64,000 bases of DNA from Trichomonas vaginalis G3. Taxonomy: Eukaryota; Parabasalia; Trichomonadida; Trichomonadidae. Each line of letters starts with the position of its first letter. Position 1 is the first letter of the stretch. This document shows positions 1-8,431 of the stretch, piece by piece. The notes under the pieces are model-generated. The model had not been told where the DNA came from, made no database searches, and saw only the letters and a list, made by a program, of their open reading frames with translations. The position numbers and the translations under genes are program-made. Location: positions 6,386,001 to 6,450,000 of the forward strand of contig NC_067203.1 in the NCBI RefSeq assembly GCF_026262505.1. The letters run 5' to 3'.

Positions 1-1
1 T

Positions 2-619
2 GAAATAGATGGAAAGAAGCATGAAATAAGATTTCACAATAATGTAGAATATAAGATGGAAACATTAGCTGGAGTGTTAAATGCGCTCATAAATACTACA
101 ATAAACAAGGAGAACGAAGAAAACTTAATGAATGTTAAACTTATTGCAGGAGTTTTGAAGTTCAGTTATGCGAAGGAGTTTAAGATAACACGAATGAGTC
201 ATAGAGTTCAATTGCTTCTGGGAGCATACCATATGACATTTCCTTTGAAAAGTGTTGACAAAACGATTGAGATGAAATCTGTTCCATACGTATGTTATGG
301 TAATTGTTTGTACATTGAGTCTAAAATAGCTAATGTCACAGGTATTTCAGGAGTTAATAGTAAAGGTTCAGTAGAATATAAATCCTTCTGTTATGCAGTC
401 AATTCAATGTTCATTCCAAACGTTCCTGTCATAGCAACTCATTTAGGTAAATGGGTTCGCATTAGTCCTCATAATTTGAAAGACATGCAATTCAGACTTG
501 TTGACTTTCAAGGAGAGCCTGTAGAACTGAAGGCACCAGTGCGAATGACTGTTGAAGTTGACTTTTTAGAAAATATTAAATGCAACAGCTTACAAGAGAA
601 CTCAGAGCTAAAAATATAA
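2..619 (+). CDS. Penton-like (minor capsid) protein, partial at window edge
   Basis: The frame is open from the window edge to 619 and matches 51599-52359 of element 2 almost base for base. A more distant relative is the minus-strand gene at 21124-21920 of element 3: both share a C-terminal block with an LYI-S pattern, a mid PxxATH/PIVHSN stretch and a final L-V-D...P-VL...M---E strand pattern. All-beta, about 240 residues and placed beside the packaging ATPase and capsid genes, it suits a jelly-roll vertex protein of Polinton virions. The penton assignment is inference from context and length; no catalytic motif is present. Its end overlaps the next gene by 40 bp. Confidence 0.5.
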   Translation, partial: EIDGKKHEIRFHNNVEYKMETLAGVLNALINTTINKENEENLMNVKLIAGVLKFSYAKEFKITRMSHRVQLLLGAYHMTFPLKSVDKTIEMKSVPYVCYGNCLYIESKIANVTGISGVNSKGSVEYKSFCYAVNSMFIPNVPVIATHLGKWVRISPHNLKDMQFRLVDFQGEPVELKAPVRMTVEVDFLENIKCNSLQENSELKI

Positions 620-849
620 AGTATGAATGTTATGTATTAGGTCATGAACTTTGGTTGTTGCTGTTTGATGAAACAAATGAGTTAGTTATGTCAGTCAAGA
701 GAACAGAAAAAGGCGTCAAAGGCGCCGAGCGCAAAGCGCTATATTGTGTTAGTGAAAACTGCACCAAGTCAATAAGATTAGGTTTGCATTATGAAGATGA
801 GTTCGATACTGTTGAAGAAGTTTTGGATAGATATTACAAATTGCTTTAA
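580..849 (+). CDS. Small Maverick protein, 89 aa, with an in-frame hairpin insertion
   Basis: Unknown function. It overlaps the penton-like gene and corresponds to 52320-52562 in element 2 and, more distantly, to the 76-residue minus-strand gene at 21931-22161 in element 3; all three end with a short acidic stretch followed by a VEEVL/LDEVLL helix. This copy contains ten extra residues (GVKGAERKAL, 712-741) encoded by a GC-rich double hairpin that the element 2 copy lacks. The gene sits next to the penton-like gene in all three elements, so a partner role in the virion is possible but unproven. Confidence 0.6.
   Translation: MQQLTRELRAKNIKYECYVLGHELWLLLFDETNELVMSVKRTEKGVKGAERKALYCVSENCTKSIRLGLHYEDEFDTVEEVLDRYYKLL
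712..741 (+). repeat. Double-hairpin palindromic insertion, in frame
   Basis: A 30-bp block between two short stem-loops: GGCGTC-AAA-GGCGCC (one G-T pair) and AGCGC-AAA-GCGCT, separated by GA. Comparing with 52441-52460 of element 2, where the flanking bases are directly joined, shows a clean insertion of exactly ten codons. It belongs to a dispersed family also seen near 3776, 43142, 47302, 52578 and 55533. Confidence 0.8.
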
Positions 850-1460
850 TTTACTAAAACATATTTCAAACAAAGTTTATATTCTGTTGAAAGTTTTGTA
901 TACTCGTTCGAATATTTATACTTAAACTCAACTCCTGTAGTTCCTGGTGTTTCAATGATGCGGATGTTACCTATTTTCATGAATGGTGGCGTTTGACCAC
1001 AGCATTCGATTTCAGGGTCGAGATAGTCAATGACACATTGTTTCCCTGTTATTCGTGAGATAACATTTTCAAGGTCCTCCTTTGTTAGAATTATTTGGTT
1101 CTTACTTATAAGATTTGTCAAAAGCTTCTTATCGTCTTTGAGTAAAATTGTTTGGTATAACTGAAGAAGGTAATGGTCTACGTTATCTGAAGGATTTGTT
1201 TGAACATTTGTGTAAGGGTTGTCGTTGGCTTCTCTTGAAAGAATTTGGTCCAGTGGTGGATACTCTAACTTAACATCTGATGTAGCGTTAGCGTTTGAAG
1301 CTGAGTTTAAATTCACGGATTTCAGTTCTGGTTCTTTTTCTTTCAAACACTCTGAACTATAGTTCTTTATGACAATATTGTTTGTCGTTCGTGAGTCAAC
1401 ATTTGATGTTGGTTCAATTGGAACATTAACGGCACCAGCTAAGATGGATTTGCTTCTCAT
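846..1460 (-). CDS. Maverick hypothetical protein, 204 aa
   Basis: Unknown function. It has a low-complexity Asn/Ser-rich N-terminal half and a C-terminal part with a short helix pair and a conserved ECCGQ motif. The gene at 22250-22702 of element 3 is homologous in the C-terminal half (DISCCGF in the same place), and 52615-53224 is the near-identical element 2 copy. Its tail meets the end of the preceding plus-strand gene (4-bp overlap) and it is divergent from the 172-residue gene. The start is set by an upstream A-rich leader. Conservation of the CCG motif in two diverged elements argues for a real product. Confidence 0.65.
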   Translation of the reverse strand: MRSKSILAGAVNVPIEPTSNVDSRTTNNIVIKNYSSECLKEKEPELKSVNLNSASNANATSDVKLEYPPLDQILSREANDNPYTNVQTNPSDNVDHYLLQLYQTILLKDDKKLLTNLISKNQIILTKEDLENVISRITGKQCVIDYLDPEIECCGQTPPFMKIGNIRIIETPGTTGVEFKYKYSNEYTKLSTEYKLCLKYVLVN

Positions 1461-1485
1461 TTCATATAGAATAAAAACCTTTTAT

Positions 1486-1887
1486 ATGTATGAAATGAAC
1501 AATATACTCGACAAGGGTTTGAATGTAAAGCTAACGAATGAAAATATTGTTGAATTCACTGAGACAGGTGCTGTGTATAAAGATGTAGAACTACTGAACA
1601 AAAGAGCTAAGGGAAGAAGCAGGAACATGAACAAAGGGTGGAAGCCTATAAAAATTTATGTCAATGATGGCTCAGGAGGTTCAAACATAAAGTATGCAGA
1701 AAGTTATAGAGTTTATGCTCTCAAAGGTGAAAAGCCTTCATTTAAGAACAGCTATTCTAACGCATATCCTCAAAAGCTAACGGATGGGGAAGTGGATGAT
1801 ATGAATGACAGCAAAAATATTAACAGAAATGGCGACAGAGATGCATGGAATTTGTTTACCATCAGTCAATTGAAGGTTAAACTTTAA
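1486..1887 (+). CDS. Maverick hypothetical protein, about 134 aa
   Basis: The frame is open further upstream, but those codons would run back through the divergent gene, so the start is placed at 1486 (or 1495) after a T-rich leader. The product is basic, with a KGR/RNMNKGWKP stretch and a C-terminal D/N-rich segment. It is identical or nearly so at 53250-53651 in element 2. I do not recognise a family. It ends 4 bp into the convergent ATPase gene. Confidence 0.55.
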   Translation: MYEMNNILDKGLNVKLTNENIVEFTETGAVYKDVELLNKRAKGRSRNMNKGWKPIKIYVNDGSGGSNIKYAESYRVYALKGEKPSFKNSYSNAYPQKLTDGEVDDMNDSKNINRNGDRDAWNLFTISQLKVKL

Positions 1888-2769
1888 AACAATGTTGGTC
1901 GTTCCCATGGAATATTTTTGACTTTAATGGTATTAGTCATGATATGAATCTCAAGGTATGAACGAGGAGAGATGAGAGACTTATATGCTTCCCAAATTTC
2001 TTCAAAAGGTAATGTTATACCTGACTGTTTCCAAATGAGTTCAATATCATAACGTGAGAAACCTTGAAAGATAACGAAGTCAGTTATGAGACGTTTTATG
2101 TTTAAAGCTAAAAACCTCCATGTTTGCATAAGTATTGCTACAGTTAAGTGGTAATGTCTGACTTTAGTAATGATGTTAGCTAATGGTGAGTCAGGCTTTG
2201 ACACTAAACCTTTTCCGCGAAGTCGTCACAAACGAGCAGAGTGTTTGAAGGATACTTTTTGAAGGGGTATTTTGAAAGTTTTGATAGAATGTAGTTTGTA
2301 AGTCGTTTCATATCGTAAACTCCTGAGTATGACGTAAGTGGTGTTTGTCAATAATTCTTTCCATCTCCTCAGAAGTCTTTTGCATTCCTGACTGTATAAA
2401 TTCAACGATGGCATAATATTTCCTCTTACGTCGAATGTAACGTTGAAGAAATTCAATGAGTTCACTGTCTGGAACTTTAACGACAGAGGCTTGAACTTTT
2501 GACATAAATGTTTTCGCTGTTGAGTCCATAGAGTCTGAAGTTGCTGATATAATGATTTGGTCATAATATGAGTCGTTTCCTAAACGCTCTGTTATGAGTA
2601 TATGACGAATGAGGTTTAAATGTCTTACCTGAACCCATCTTTCCACAATAGAAATAAACCCATTTGAACAGAACTCATAGTCCTTACTGAAAGGAAGAAT
2701 GAGAGAAGAGTTAAGTTTGTCTGTAGTTTCATTCATGTCTTCATCTACGTCATGTATTAAATGCTTCAT
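1884..2769 (-). pseudogene. A32-like virion packaging ATPase (FtsK/HerA superfamily), broken
   Basis: The minus strand encodes a Walker A-type GKMGSGKT near the N-terminal third and, in the element 2 copy, a Walker B-like LLVCDDFAG, followed by a conserved QTW/LITD segment typical of the genome-packaging ATPases of Polintons and large DNA viruses. The role in the family is pumping DNA into preformed capsids. The gene is broken in this copy (about two breaks). It is only distantly related to the intact ATPase at 18020-18895 in element 3, so the two Maverick lineages carry different versions of the same function. Confidence 0.75.
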
Positions 2770-2785
2770 TTTATCTCCATTAAAA

Positions 2786-3666
2786 ATGCAAGTCAGAAAT
2801 ATTCAGAACATAGCACCGAGTCTAACTGACAAGAGTATAAAGATATACTATGAACACGTTATGATGAAACCAACCAAAATTCAAGAAAGTCAGTATACTT
2901 ATGAATATCCAAGACACTGGGTAGAGTATGTAGGAGGTGAGAAAGCTATTGAAATCAGACAGGTTCGAAGTATTCCAGCAGGAAGAACAATATTATTGAA
3001 GAACTTTAATGTTTTGAGGTATAATGATGAAACAAAGAAGCAAGATAGTTTTCCTGTTGCTGTGTATGTGAACCTAGACACAGGAGATGACATGAAAGTT
3101 TTTAACACAAAGCTTCAAACGGTAGTGAGAGAACAACTGACTGCGGAAGGACATCCATTACCTTCAGAAGTTACCATAGCATATAATTTTGAAACAAACT
3201 CAATAGATTTTAAAGTCATCTCTGCAAAGAAGTCAGGTTTTACATTTAATGAAGCAGATGTATATTCGAATGAAAACTTCAAAGCTATTGCATGGTTAGA
3301 TAATGACGATTGCTTTAAGAAAATATTTAAATTCAGTGACTCAACGATGTCAATAGATGACCTTCGTGGAATGTTACCATCGACGTTTACAGTTGAAGGT
3401 TCAGCAGGATTGCTTACAAGATTGTCAATTGGTGGTATTTGGTCTCGTGAGAACATTGTTATAAAATCCAGTATAAGTGAATTTGCTGAAGAATCTATAT
3501 TATGTCTTTCAAACATATGTATTCGCCGCCGAAGCATTATAGTATAACAAACTTTGTCAGTAAGTTTAACATAAGACTTGTCGAACCTTCTTCAATGAAA
3601 GATGTTGTGCTACCTAAAGATGGAAAGGATGGACTCATTATTGAGATGATTTTAATAGCATATTAA
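2786..3666 (+). pseudogene. Virion-protein-like gene of Mavericks, broken
   Basis: The start follows a TAAAAATG context directly divergent from the ATPase. The predicted all-beta product shares a layout with the 299-residue protein at 38023-38922: a YPRHWV/FPTDWI motif near residue 35, a GIWxR motif two thirds along and a final L-P-K-D/DHKD...LIIE/LYIE strand. Element 2 carries another copy at 54546-55422. The genomic neighbourhood suggests a structural virion component, but no named domain was recognised. Broken, about one break. Confidence 0.5.
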
Positions 3667-3890
3667 ATGAGCTTGTTCTTGAAGGTCATTCATGATGAAA
3701 TAACTGTTGTAGAAGATGTTAGCAATTGTTCAGACATTTTGAAGCGATAGATGATATAAGAAAGAAGTTTATGAAGCCGCAACGCGGCGAGGACGAAGTC
3801 CATGAGAATGTTTATGTTTCATTGACTTTCTCCAGTAACGAGAACTTTTATGAGATAATATTGAAGAGAGATGATTTTAATATGGTGTAA
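3667..3890 (+). pseudogene. Small Maverick gene carrying a double hairpin
   Basis: It begins at an ATG overlapping the TAA of the previous gene (TAAATG) and ends just before the next ATG. The encoded peptide is short and unrecognised; its middle contains KPQRGEDEVH, specified by the GC-rich double hairpin at 3776-3801. The same decapeptide occurs in the polymerase gene near 43150. The equivalent at 55423-55642 carries a hairpin of different sequence at the same place. Broken, about one break. Confidence 0.4.
3776..3801 (+). repeat. GC-rich double-hairpin element
   Basis: Two stem-loops in tandem: GCCGC-AAC-GCGGC and GGAC-GAA-GTCC, separated by GA. The homologous site in element 2 (55533-55557) reads ACCGC-AAA-GCGGT and GGGC-GAA-GCC, so stem bases changed on both sides together. 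It lies in the small gene at 3667-3890. Confidence 0.8.
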
Positions 3891-4406
3891 ATGGTAGCTT
3901 GGGCAGCTTTAGGCGCAATGGGAACAAAAGCATTAGCATTTGGAGCAAAAGCACTTGGAGCTTATGACGCAGTAAATAAAATGAGTGGAGGAAGAGTTTC
4001 GAAGACATTAGATGCAAATAAAGGAAAGATTGGAGGCTGGGTTGCAAAGAAGTTAAGATTAAATAAAATAGGGCTCATAAATAAAGCATCCAATTTGGTT
4101 GCGACTGAGTCAGAAAATGCTTTAGGAAAGGACGATGAGTTTGCAAAACACGCAAAAGACTTTAATGACCAGATGAAAGGTGAAACAATGCATTTAAATA
4201 GAGTCGATGGAACTCTTCCTCCACCAGTAGTTCTTCCGTATGGTCCCTATGGAATGTATGGAAACCCTTACGAAAGACCATTTGACCCATTGACTGGTGG
4301 AAGTAACTGGTATCATTACGGACGAAGAAGAAAGACAGTCAAGTTGGAGACAGACGTGAAGAAAGCAACTAAAAAGAAACCAAGGAAGAGAGTTATAAAG
4401 CAATGA
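3891..4406 (+). CDS. Amphipathic, basic Maverick protein, 171 aa
   Basis: The ATG is in a GTAAATG context. The N-terminal 45 residues are Ala/Gly-rich and amphipathic (AALGAMGTKALAFGAKALGAYD), the middle is charged, and the tail is strongly basic (KKATKKKPRKRV). That plan resembles small adenovirus-type core or membrane-active proteins such as pVI/pX, which Polintons also carry under names like PX; this is analogy, not a proven match. The last codons lie at the inner edge of what is the terminal repeat in element 2. The gene looks whole here; 55643-56157 is the decayed second copy. Confidence 0.55.
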   Translation: MVAWAALGAMGTKALAFGAKALGAYDAVNKMSGGRVSKTLDANKGKIGGWVAKKLRLNKIGLINKASNLVATESENALGKDDEFAKHAKDFNDQMKGETMHLNRVDGTLPPPVVLPYGPYGMYGNPYERPFDPLTGGSNWYHYGRRRKTVKLETDVKKATKKKPRKRVIKQ

Positions 4407-4423
4407 ATTCAAGTGGGTGAAAA

Positions 4424-4475
4424 AGGTGAAAAAAGAGGTGAGATCTCACCACTTCACCTAAATTTATTTTTGTGC
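4424..4475 (+). repeat. AGATCT-centred nested palindrome followed by TTATTTTTG
   Basis: Left arm AGGTGAA...AGGTG, centre AGATCT at 4441-4446, right arm CACC...TTCACCT, then TAAATTTATTTTTG. It sits directly 3' of the 171-residue gene. The arms differ from the GGTTAG type used elsewhere, but pair perfectly with each other. Confidence 0.75.
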
Positions 4476-4549
4476 TATGTTTTCATACGTGTGAGGGTGG
4501 TGATATCATTTAATTTTTTATTTTACTGAAAATTTTTATTTGGATGTAA

Positions 4550-4834
4550 ATGACAGAACAAAAGCAACTCATACAAATCGAAAAATATAACAAACATACA
4601 TTTAAACATTTATTCTTCCTTCCTGAGCATAACATGTTCTTTACACTTCATCCTAGACCAGTTGACTTTTCATTGACTGTGTATAAAGATTGTCATGGTA
4701 GTTTTATAAAAACTTATGATGATGAAGGTAAGTTAACAAGACTATGCATTTCAAAACTTGAGAAACTTTATGACTTCAAGTATGACTACAATAGAGTTAA
4801 CATTGACGATGAAGATATAGAAGAAAATTTATGA
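4550..4834 (+). CDS. HNH-associated C-terminal domain, free-standing, 94 aa
   Basis: The ATG follows GATGTAA (TAAATG context) with a T-run upstream. The product aligns by eye with the C-terminal parts of the two HNH proteins in the window (10908-11493 and 38932-39497): an HTF-x-H/E start, an aromatic run, and a final D-x-GK/GRxT-xL-x-I-x-KF/KLxKLY segment. The HNH core itself is missing, so it is probably a DNA-binding module rather than a nuclease; this is inference. Copies lie in both terminal repeats of element 2 (34446-34730 and 56307-56590). Confidence 0.6.
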   Translation: MTEQKQLIQIEKYNKHTFKHLFFLPEHNMFFTLHPRPVDFSLTVYKDCHGSFIKTYDDEGKLTRLCISKLEKLYDFKYDYNRVNIDDEDIEENL

Positions 4835-5027
4835 GAACGTTTATTTTTTCATTAGTGAGTTCGTTAGTGAGGTGAAATGGTTGGCGGCTTTGTAAATATT
4901 TAAGGTTAAGTTAGTTTTTGCGTTCATGTTGTAAAATGTACGTTAACGGTTTTGTAAAGTGTCAAATTCACAAGTATTGGGTAAGGTGGAACGCAGTGCC
5001 ACCATACCCAAGACTGGTGTACTAACT
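4835..5027 (+). repeat. Right terminal repeat end of Maverick element 1
   Basis: This stretch corresponds to the last 165 bp of element 2. Shared pieces are a GTTAGTGA-rich start, TTTTGTAAATATTTAAGG, GGTAAGGTGGAACGCAGTGCC and the final ACTAACT. It is non-coding. The left partner is outside the window. Confidence 0.8.
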
Positions 5028-5392
5028 TAGAAAAATATATTGAGGGTATAGAGTTTGTGAGATGTTATTGGACAGAGTTGTATGAAAAATATAAAGACAA
5101 GGAAAATGTTTTCTTTATAGTGGACCCGCCGTTCTATAACACATGGGATTTTCAATACCAAGTAGACTGGACTTTGAGAGACTCTTTAGAAACTTTAGAC
5201 GTTTTACATAACCATCCATGCTTTTACTTTACATCCGATAAAAGTGGTTTGGAAACCGTTATGAGATGGTTAGAGGACATACATGACTATGAGTTTATAT
5301 ATGACAAGATAGAATATGAGAGAGGTCCTATAAACTGGAGAAAGTGTCACAATAAAGAAATTTTATTAGTAAGTAAATGTGGTTTGAAATAG
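5028..5392 (+). pseudogene. DNA adenine-N6 methyltransferase (Dam/D12 class), cut by element 1
   Basis: The frame is open from the junction with element 1 to 5392. It contains FIVDPPFYNTWDF, the DPPY-type catalytic motif of D12-class adenine methyltransferases (here DPPF), which transfer a methyl group from AdoMet to N6 of adenine. The N-terminal half, including the AdoMet-binding motif, would lie on the far side of element 1 outside the window. Mavericks carrying adenine methyltransferases fit the reported presence of 6mA in T. vaginalis. The next small gene overlaps its end. Confidence 0.8.
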
Positions 5393-5508
5393 GACTACTT
5401 GTTTTAGGTTTTTTCCATTGTGTCATTTATTTATTTGACGTGGCAGAAAAGTACAGAGAATATGAAGATGAACCAATGCCTGCAAATGTTCAGTATATGT
5501 ACTCGTAA
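5377..5508 (+). CDS. Small single-pass membrane protein, 43 aa
   Basis: An ATG in an AAATG context overlaps the methyltransferase end. The product starts MWFEIGLLVLGFFHCVIYLF, a hydrophobic segment long enough to span a membrane, followed by an acidic tail with EKYREYEDEP. No family recognised. Small membrane proteins are usual among virus-like elements with internal membranes; that link is speculative. Confidence 0.5.
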   Translation: MWFEIGLLVLGFFHCVIYLFDVAEKYREYEDEPMPANVQYMYS

Positions 5509-5532
5509 GAGATATTTTTTATCTAATATTAA

Positions 5533-5898
5533 ATGGACGCACCACAGAACTTAGCGAATGCACAGCAACCTGGACAACCAAACCCAGAGAATATTCCAAA
5601 TGAAGTTAGAATACAAACTGCAATGGCAAACTATGGTCAAGTGCCAACAGATGTACAAATGCAAACTGCCATGTCAAATGACGCTGCGTTAGGTTTGCCA
5701 CCATGGTATGCAAATATGAGATGGAAAGAGTTTTATACAAACCCTGAAGTGGGATATAAACAACTTTATGCAGATGACGCGAACACAGGAGTTGACCCAG
5801 AATATGTTTTCTACCAGAGGAGAAACAGAATGTATGAGCTCCAGTTAAAGAATGCTATGGAACTCAACAGGAAACGTAAGAGACTAGGCGGACATTAG
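5533..5898 (+). CDS. Maverick hypothetical protein, 121 aa
   Basis: Start in an ATATTAAATG context after a T-run. The product is Asn/Gln/Pro-rich at the N-terminus with a duplicated IQTAMAN / MQTAMSN motif around residues 27 and 43, then a Trp/Tyr-rich middle (LPPWYANMRWKEFY) and a basic C-terminus (RKRKRLGG). No family recognised. Its place in a run of small plus-strand genes suggests a virion-associated protein. Confidence 0.6.
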   Translation: MDAPQNLANAQQPGQPNPENIPNEVRIQTAMANYGQVPTDVQMQTAMSNDAALGLPPWYANMRWKEFYTNPEVGYKQLYADDANTGVDPEYVFYQRRNRMYELQLKNAMELNRKRKRLGGH

Positions 5899-5916
5899 AT
5901 TTTTACATATAGTAAA

Positions 5917-6158
5917 ATGGGTTTCTTCAGTAAGATAGGAAACTTCTTTCGAAATGTTGGAAGAGGTATATGGAATGGAATAAAAACCGTAGGAAGAGGA
6001 ATTTGGAACGGAGTCAAAAATATTGTAAAAGAGTAGGTCAGTTTGTTGGTATTATACCTAAAGACCCTGAACCAGAAGAACAAGCTCCTGTTATACAACA
6101 GCCTGAACCTGCACCACAGTCTAGTTGGCAACCAAATCCAACACCTCAACCGTATTAA
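5917..6158 (+). pseudogene. Amphipathic PX-like small protein, broken
   Basis: The N-terminus MGFFSKIGNFF has an amphipathic helix with a repeated GRGIWNG motif; the C-terminal part is Pro/Gln/Glu-rich. A protein of the same build starts at 9406. Such membrane-active helices recall adenovirus pVI/pX and the PX genes of Polintons. Broken, about one break. Confidence 0.4.
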
Positions 6159-6162
6159 AAAA

Positions 6163-7008
6163 TTATATTTTTACCGTTCGATAGTAGTTGTATATGAAAC
6201 TAAGTTCTAAGTAAAACGCATGGTATAATGGAATTATTCTTTTTCTTCCATCTGTAGTAAACCATACTTGAAAGTCTGAAATACTTCCACTTGGTGGTTC
6301 ATATAACTTTGTAGGTTTTTCGTAAAAGTCATTTGCCAAGCATAAGAAAGAGTTTTGAGCGCCAGAAAATGAAGCATGAACAATAATAGCAGCTGGGTCG
6401 AAAACATCTTTAAATAAATATGGTTCATCTCTTGCATATCGACTGTAAATATTTGCTAAAGGAAGTTTGACTTTCTGATTTAACATTCTTTGCAAATAAT
6501 ACCATGACATTGCAGTGAATTCTGTATATATTTGTTCGTCTTTCTTTGGATTGTCTTCGTAGATTTGAAATGACACTTGTGAATTTTGTTTGTCATATAC
6601 AATTCTCACATAAAGTGTGCTCTCGGTATTTGCATATTCATCAGCATATTTTGCATAACATGAATTTATTTTATCTTCTATATTTTTTAACGCAGTCTGT
6701 GAGAAGATGAAAGGTCAACTTGTATTAGCTCAATTTCTTCCCACATTTTTCGTTTCCCTTCAGATATATAATCTATATGAAACCTTACAATAAATGGAAA
6801 ACTTTTATCTTCTACAGACACAAACTTCATTCTACGAAAGCCAATAGCTTTTGTGACAGATGGGTCTCTTAGCCATCTTAATGGGTAGTCAAAACGATAG
6901 CCTTCATGCTTTACGTCTCTGTCTCAAACTTTTGACCGACATTAGTAAAAAGTTCATCTAATGGTTTAGTTGTAGCAACTCTTGAATTTTCTTTTTTATT
7001 GGAAGCAT
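6163..7008 (-). pseudogene. Maverick hypothetical gene, decayed paralogue of 11519-12377
   Basis: The C-terminal 148 residues are open and align closely with the plus-strand gene at 11793-12377: both contain a VFDP...HASFSxxxNSFLC block and end with SDFQVWFTT...IIPLYxxFYLELSFIYNY. The more upstream part is degraded (about three breaks). Two copies of one gene, in opposite orientation 5 kb apart in one element, point to an internal duplication. Function unknown. Confidence 0.55.
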
Positions 7009-7027
7009 ATTTTATCTAGAATAAAAA

Positions 7028-8431
7028 ATGTCAAATGAAACAGCGTCTATGAGAGAAATACAACACAACCGACAACTCATTGTGCAAGCTCTAAATAAGA
7101 ACACAACAAACTTTTCAAACTATTCTAAGATATCTGAGTCATTGAAAGAAGGAAACTTAAAACTGACATTAAACCCAATGACAGATGAGTTTCTGTTTCA
7201 AGACAATAAGAACCATACTGTCTGTATAAATCCAACAAAAGGAACTTTAAACGAGAAACCTATATCTGAACTTCTTTTGAAAGCAGATATTGACAACAAA
7301 GCTGACAAAGAATATGTCATTGAAAAAGTTCAAGAAGAACATGACAGAGCAGATGCAACATATGCAACGAAAGAACATACTCATCCTGAACTAGCAGACA
7401 AACATATGTTGACAATAAAATGTCAAGTGAAGTGACAAGAGCTGAAACGAATATTCTAAAAAGACTCATACACATTCTATATCTGAAATAACAGACTTAA
7501 ACGTTAGCCTTGAAAAGAAAGCAGATAAGGAATATGTGGCTAGTGTGTTAGAGAAGAAAGCGGATAAGGAATATGTGGATGAAAAAGATAACGAAATTAT
7601 AGAAAGGGTTGACTGGTACCATGAACGGACATCAAAGATTTTAAAAACTAAAGCCGATACAGGATGGGTTTCAGGATGTTTAGACCTTAAAGCAGATAAA
7701 ACTTATGTTAACGATGAGTTAGAGAAGAAAGCAAATAAGAACCATACACATACAAGTTTTACAACTGTTGCTATAGAAAGTATTGAAGGAACGGTTGAAG
7801 AAACTGGTGGGGATGCAATATATTGTAAACCTCCTAACTTTCCACAAGGTTTAACATCGGATGACGACATAACGACGATGAGAAACATTAGATGTAAAGA
7901 TGTTTATGTCATGAAGGATGAACATAATATTAAATTCACTGCTCAAGATTTATATGACAAGAAAGCAGACAAAAAAGAGCTTCAAACATTAAAGACAGAA
8001 ATACTTCAAACATTATATCCTATAGCTCTATTTATACGTCAATGAACTCTACCAGACCAGAAGTAGTACTTGGTTTTGGAACTTGGACTCAAATAGTCGA
8101 CAGTTTTTGTATTGTGCAAACTCTTCAAAGGAAACAGGTGGAAGTAAAACGATTTCAGGTGAAAATTTACCTGCACATAGTCACTACATAGATTTAAGTA
8201 CATCTCAAGCAGGTTGGCATAAGCATAAATTTTGGGATTGGTCGGCAATGACAAAAGGTAAAGGATATGATGTTAAAGACAACGTTCAGTTTGCTATAAA
8301 TTGTTTCTGGGGTAACACTCAGGGAGATGGAAACCATACACATCGCGTTTCAGGTATACACAAACAACGGGACAAAGTAAGAATATATGCCACCTTACAT
8401 GACAGTTTACGCATGGTATAGAATTGCTTAG
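7028..8431 (+). pseudogene. Fibre-like protein with phage tail-collar type C-terminus, broken
   Basis: It encodes repeated KADKEYV / KADKTYV heptad-like coiled-coil segments, a KNHTHTSFTTV motif, and a C-terminal ETGGSKTISGENLPAHSHYIDL stretch: the Gly-Gly-Ser-Lys plus His-rich region typical of T4 gp12-like collar or receptor-binding fibre tips. The same modules occur in the gene at 48511-51581 of element 2, but here no collagen stretch is visible. A trimeric attachment fibre on the virion is the natural reading. Broken, about three breaks. Its end overlaps the convergent integrase region. Confidence 0.65.

Larger units (their letters stand above)
1..5027 (+). mobile_element. Maverick/Polinton element 1, right-hand part
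   Basis: Only the right end of this element is inside the window. It holds, in order, a penton-like gene, two small genes, a 172-residue gene, an A32-like ATPase, a virion-protein-like gene, small genes and a terminal repeat ending ACTAACT at 5027. The same block, nearly identical, forms the right end of element 2 (51.6-56.75 kb), whose terminal repeat ends in the same bases. The sequence after 5027 continues a different Maverick's methyltransferase, so this element is nested in element 3. Several genes are open and about three look broken; the high identity to element 2 suggests a young family. Confidence 0.88.
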
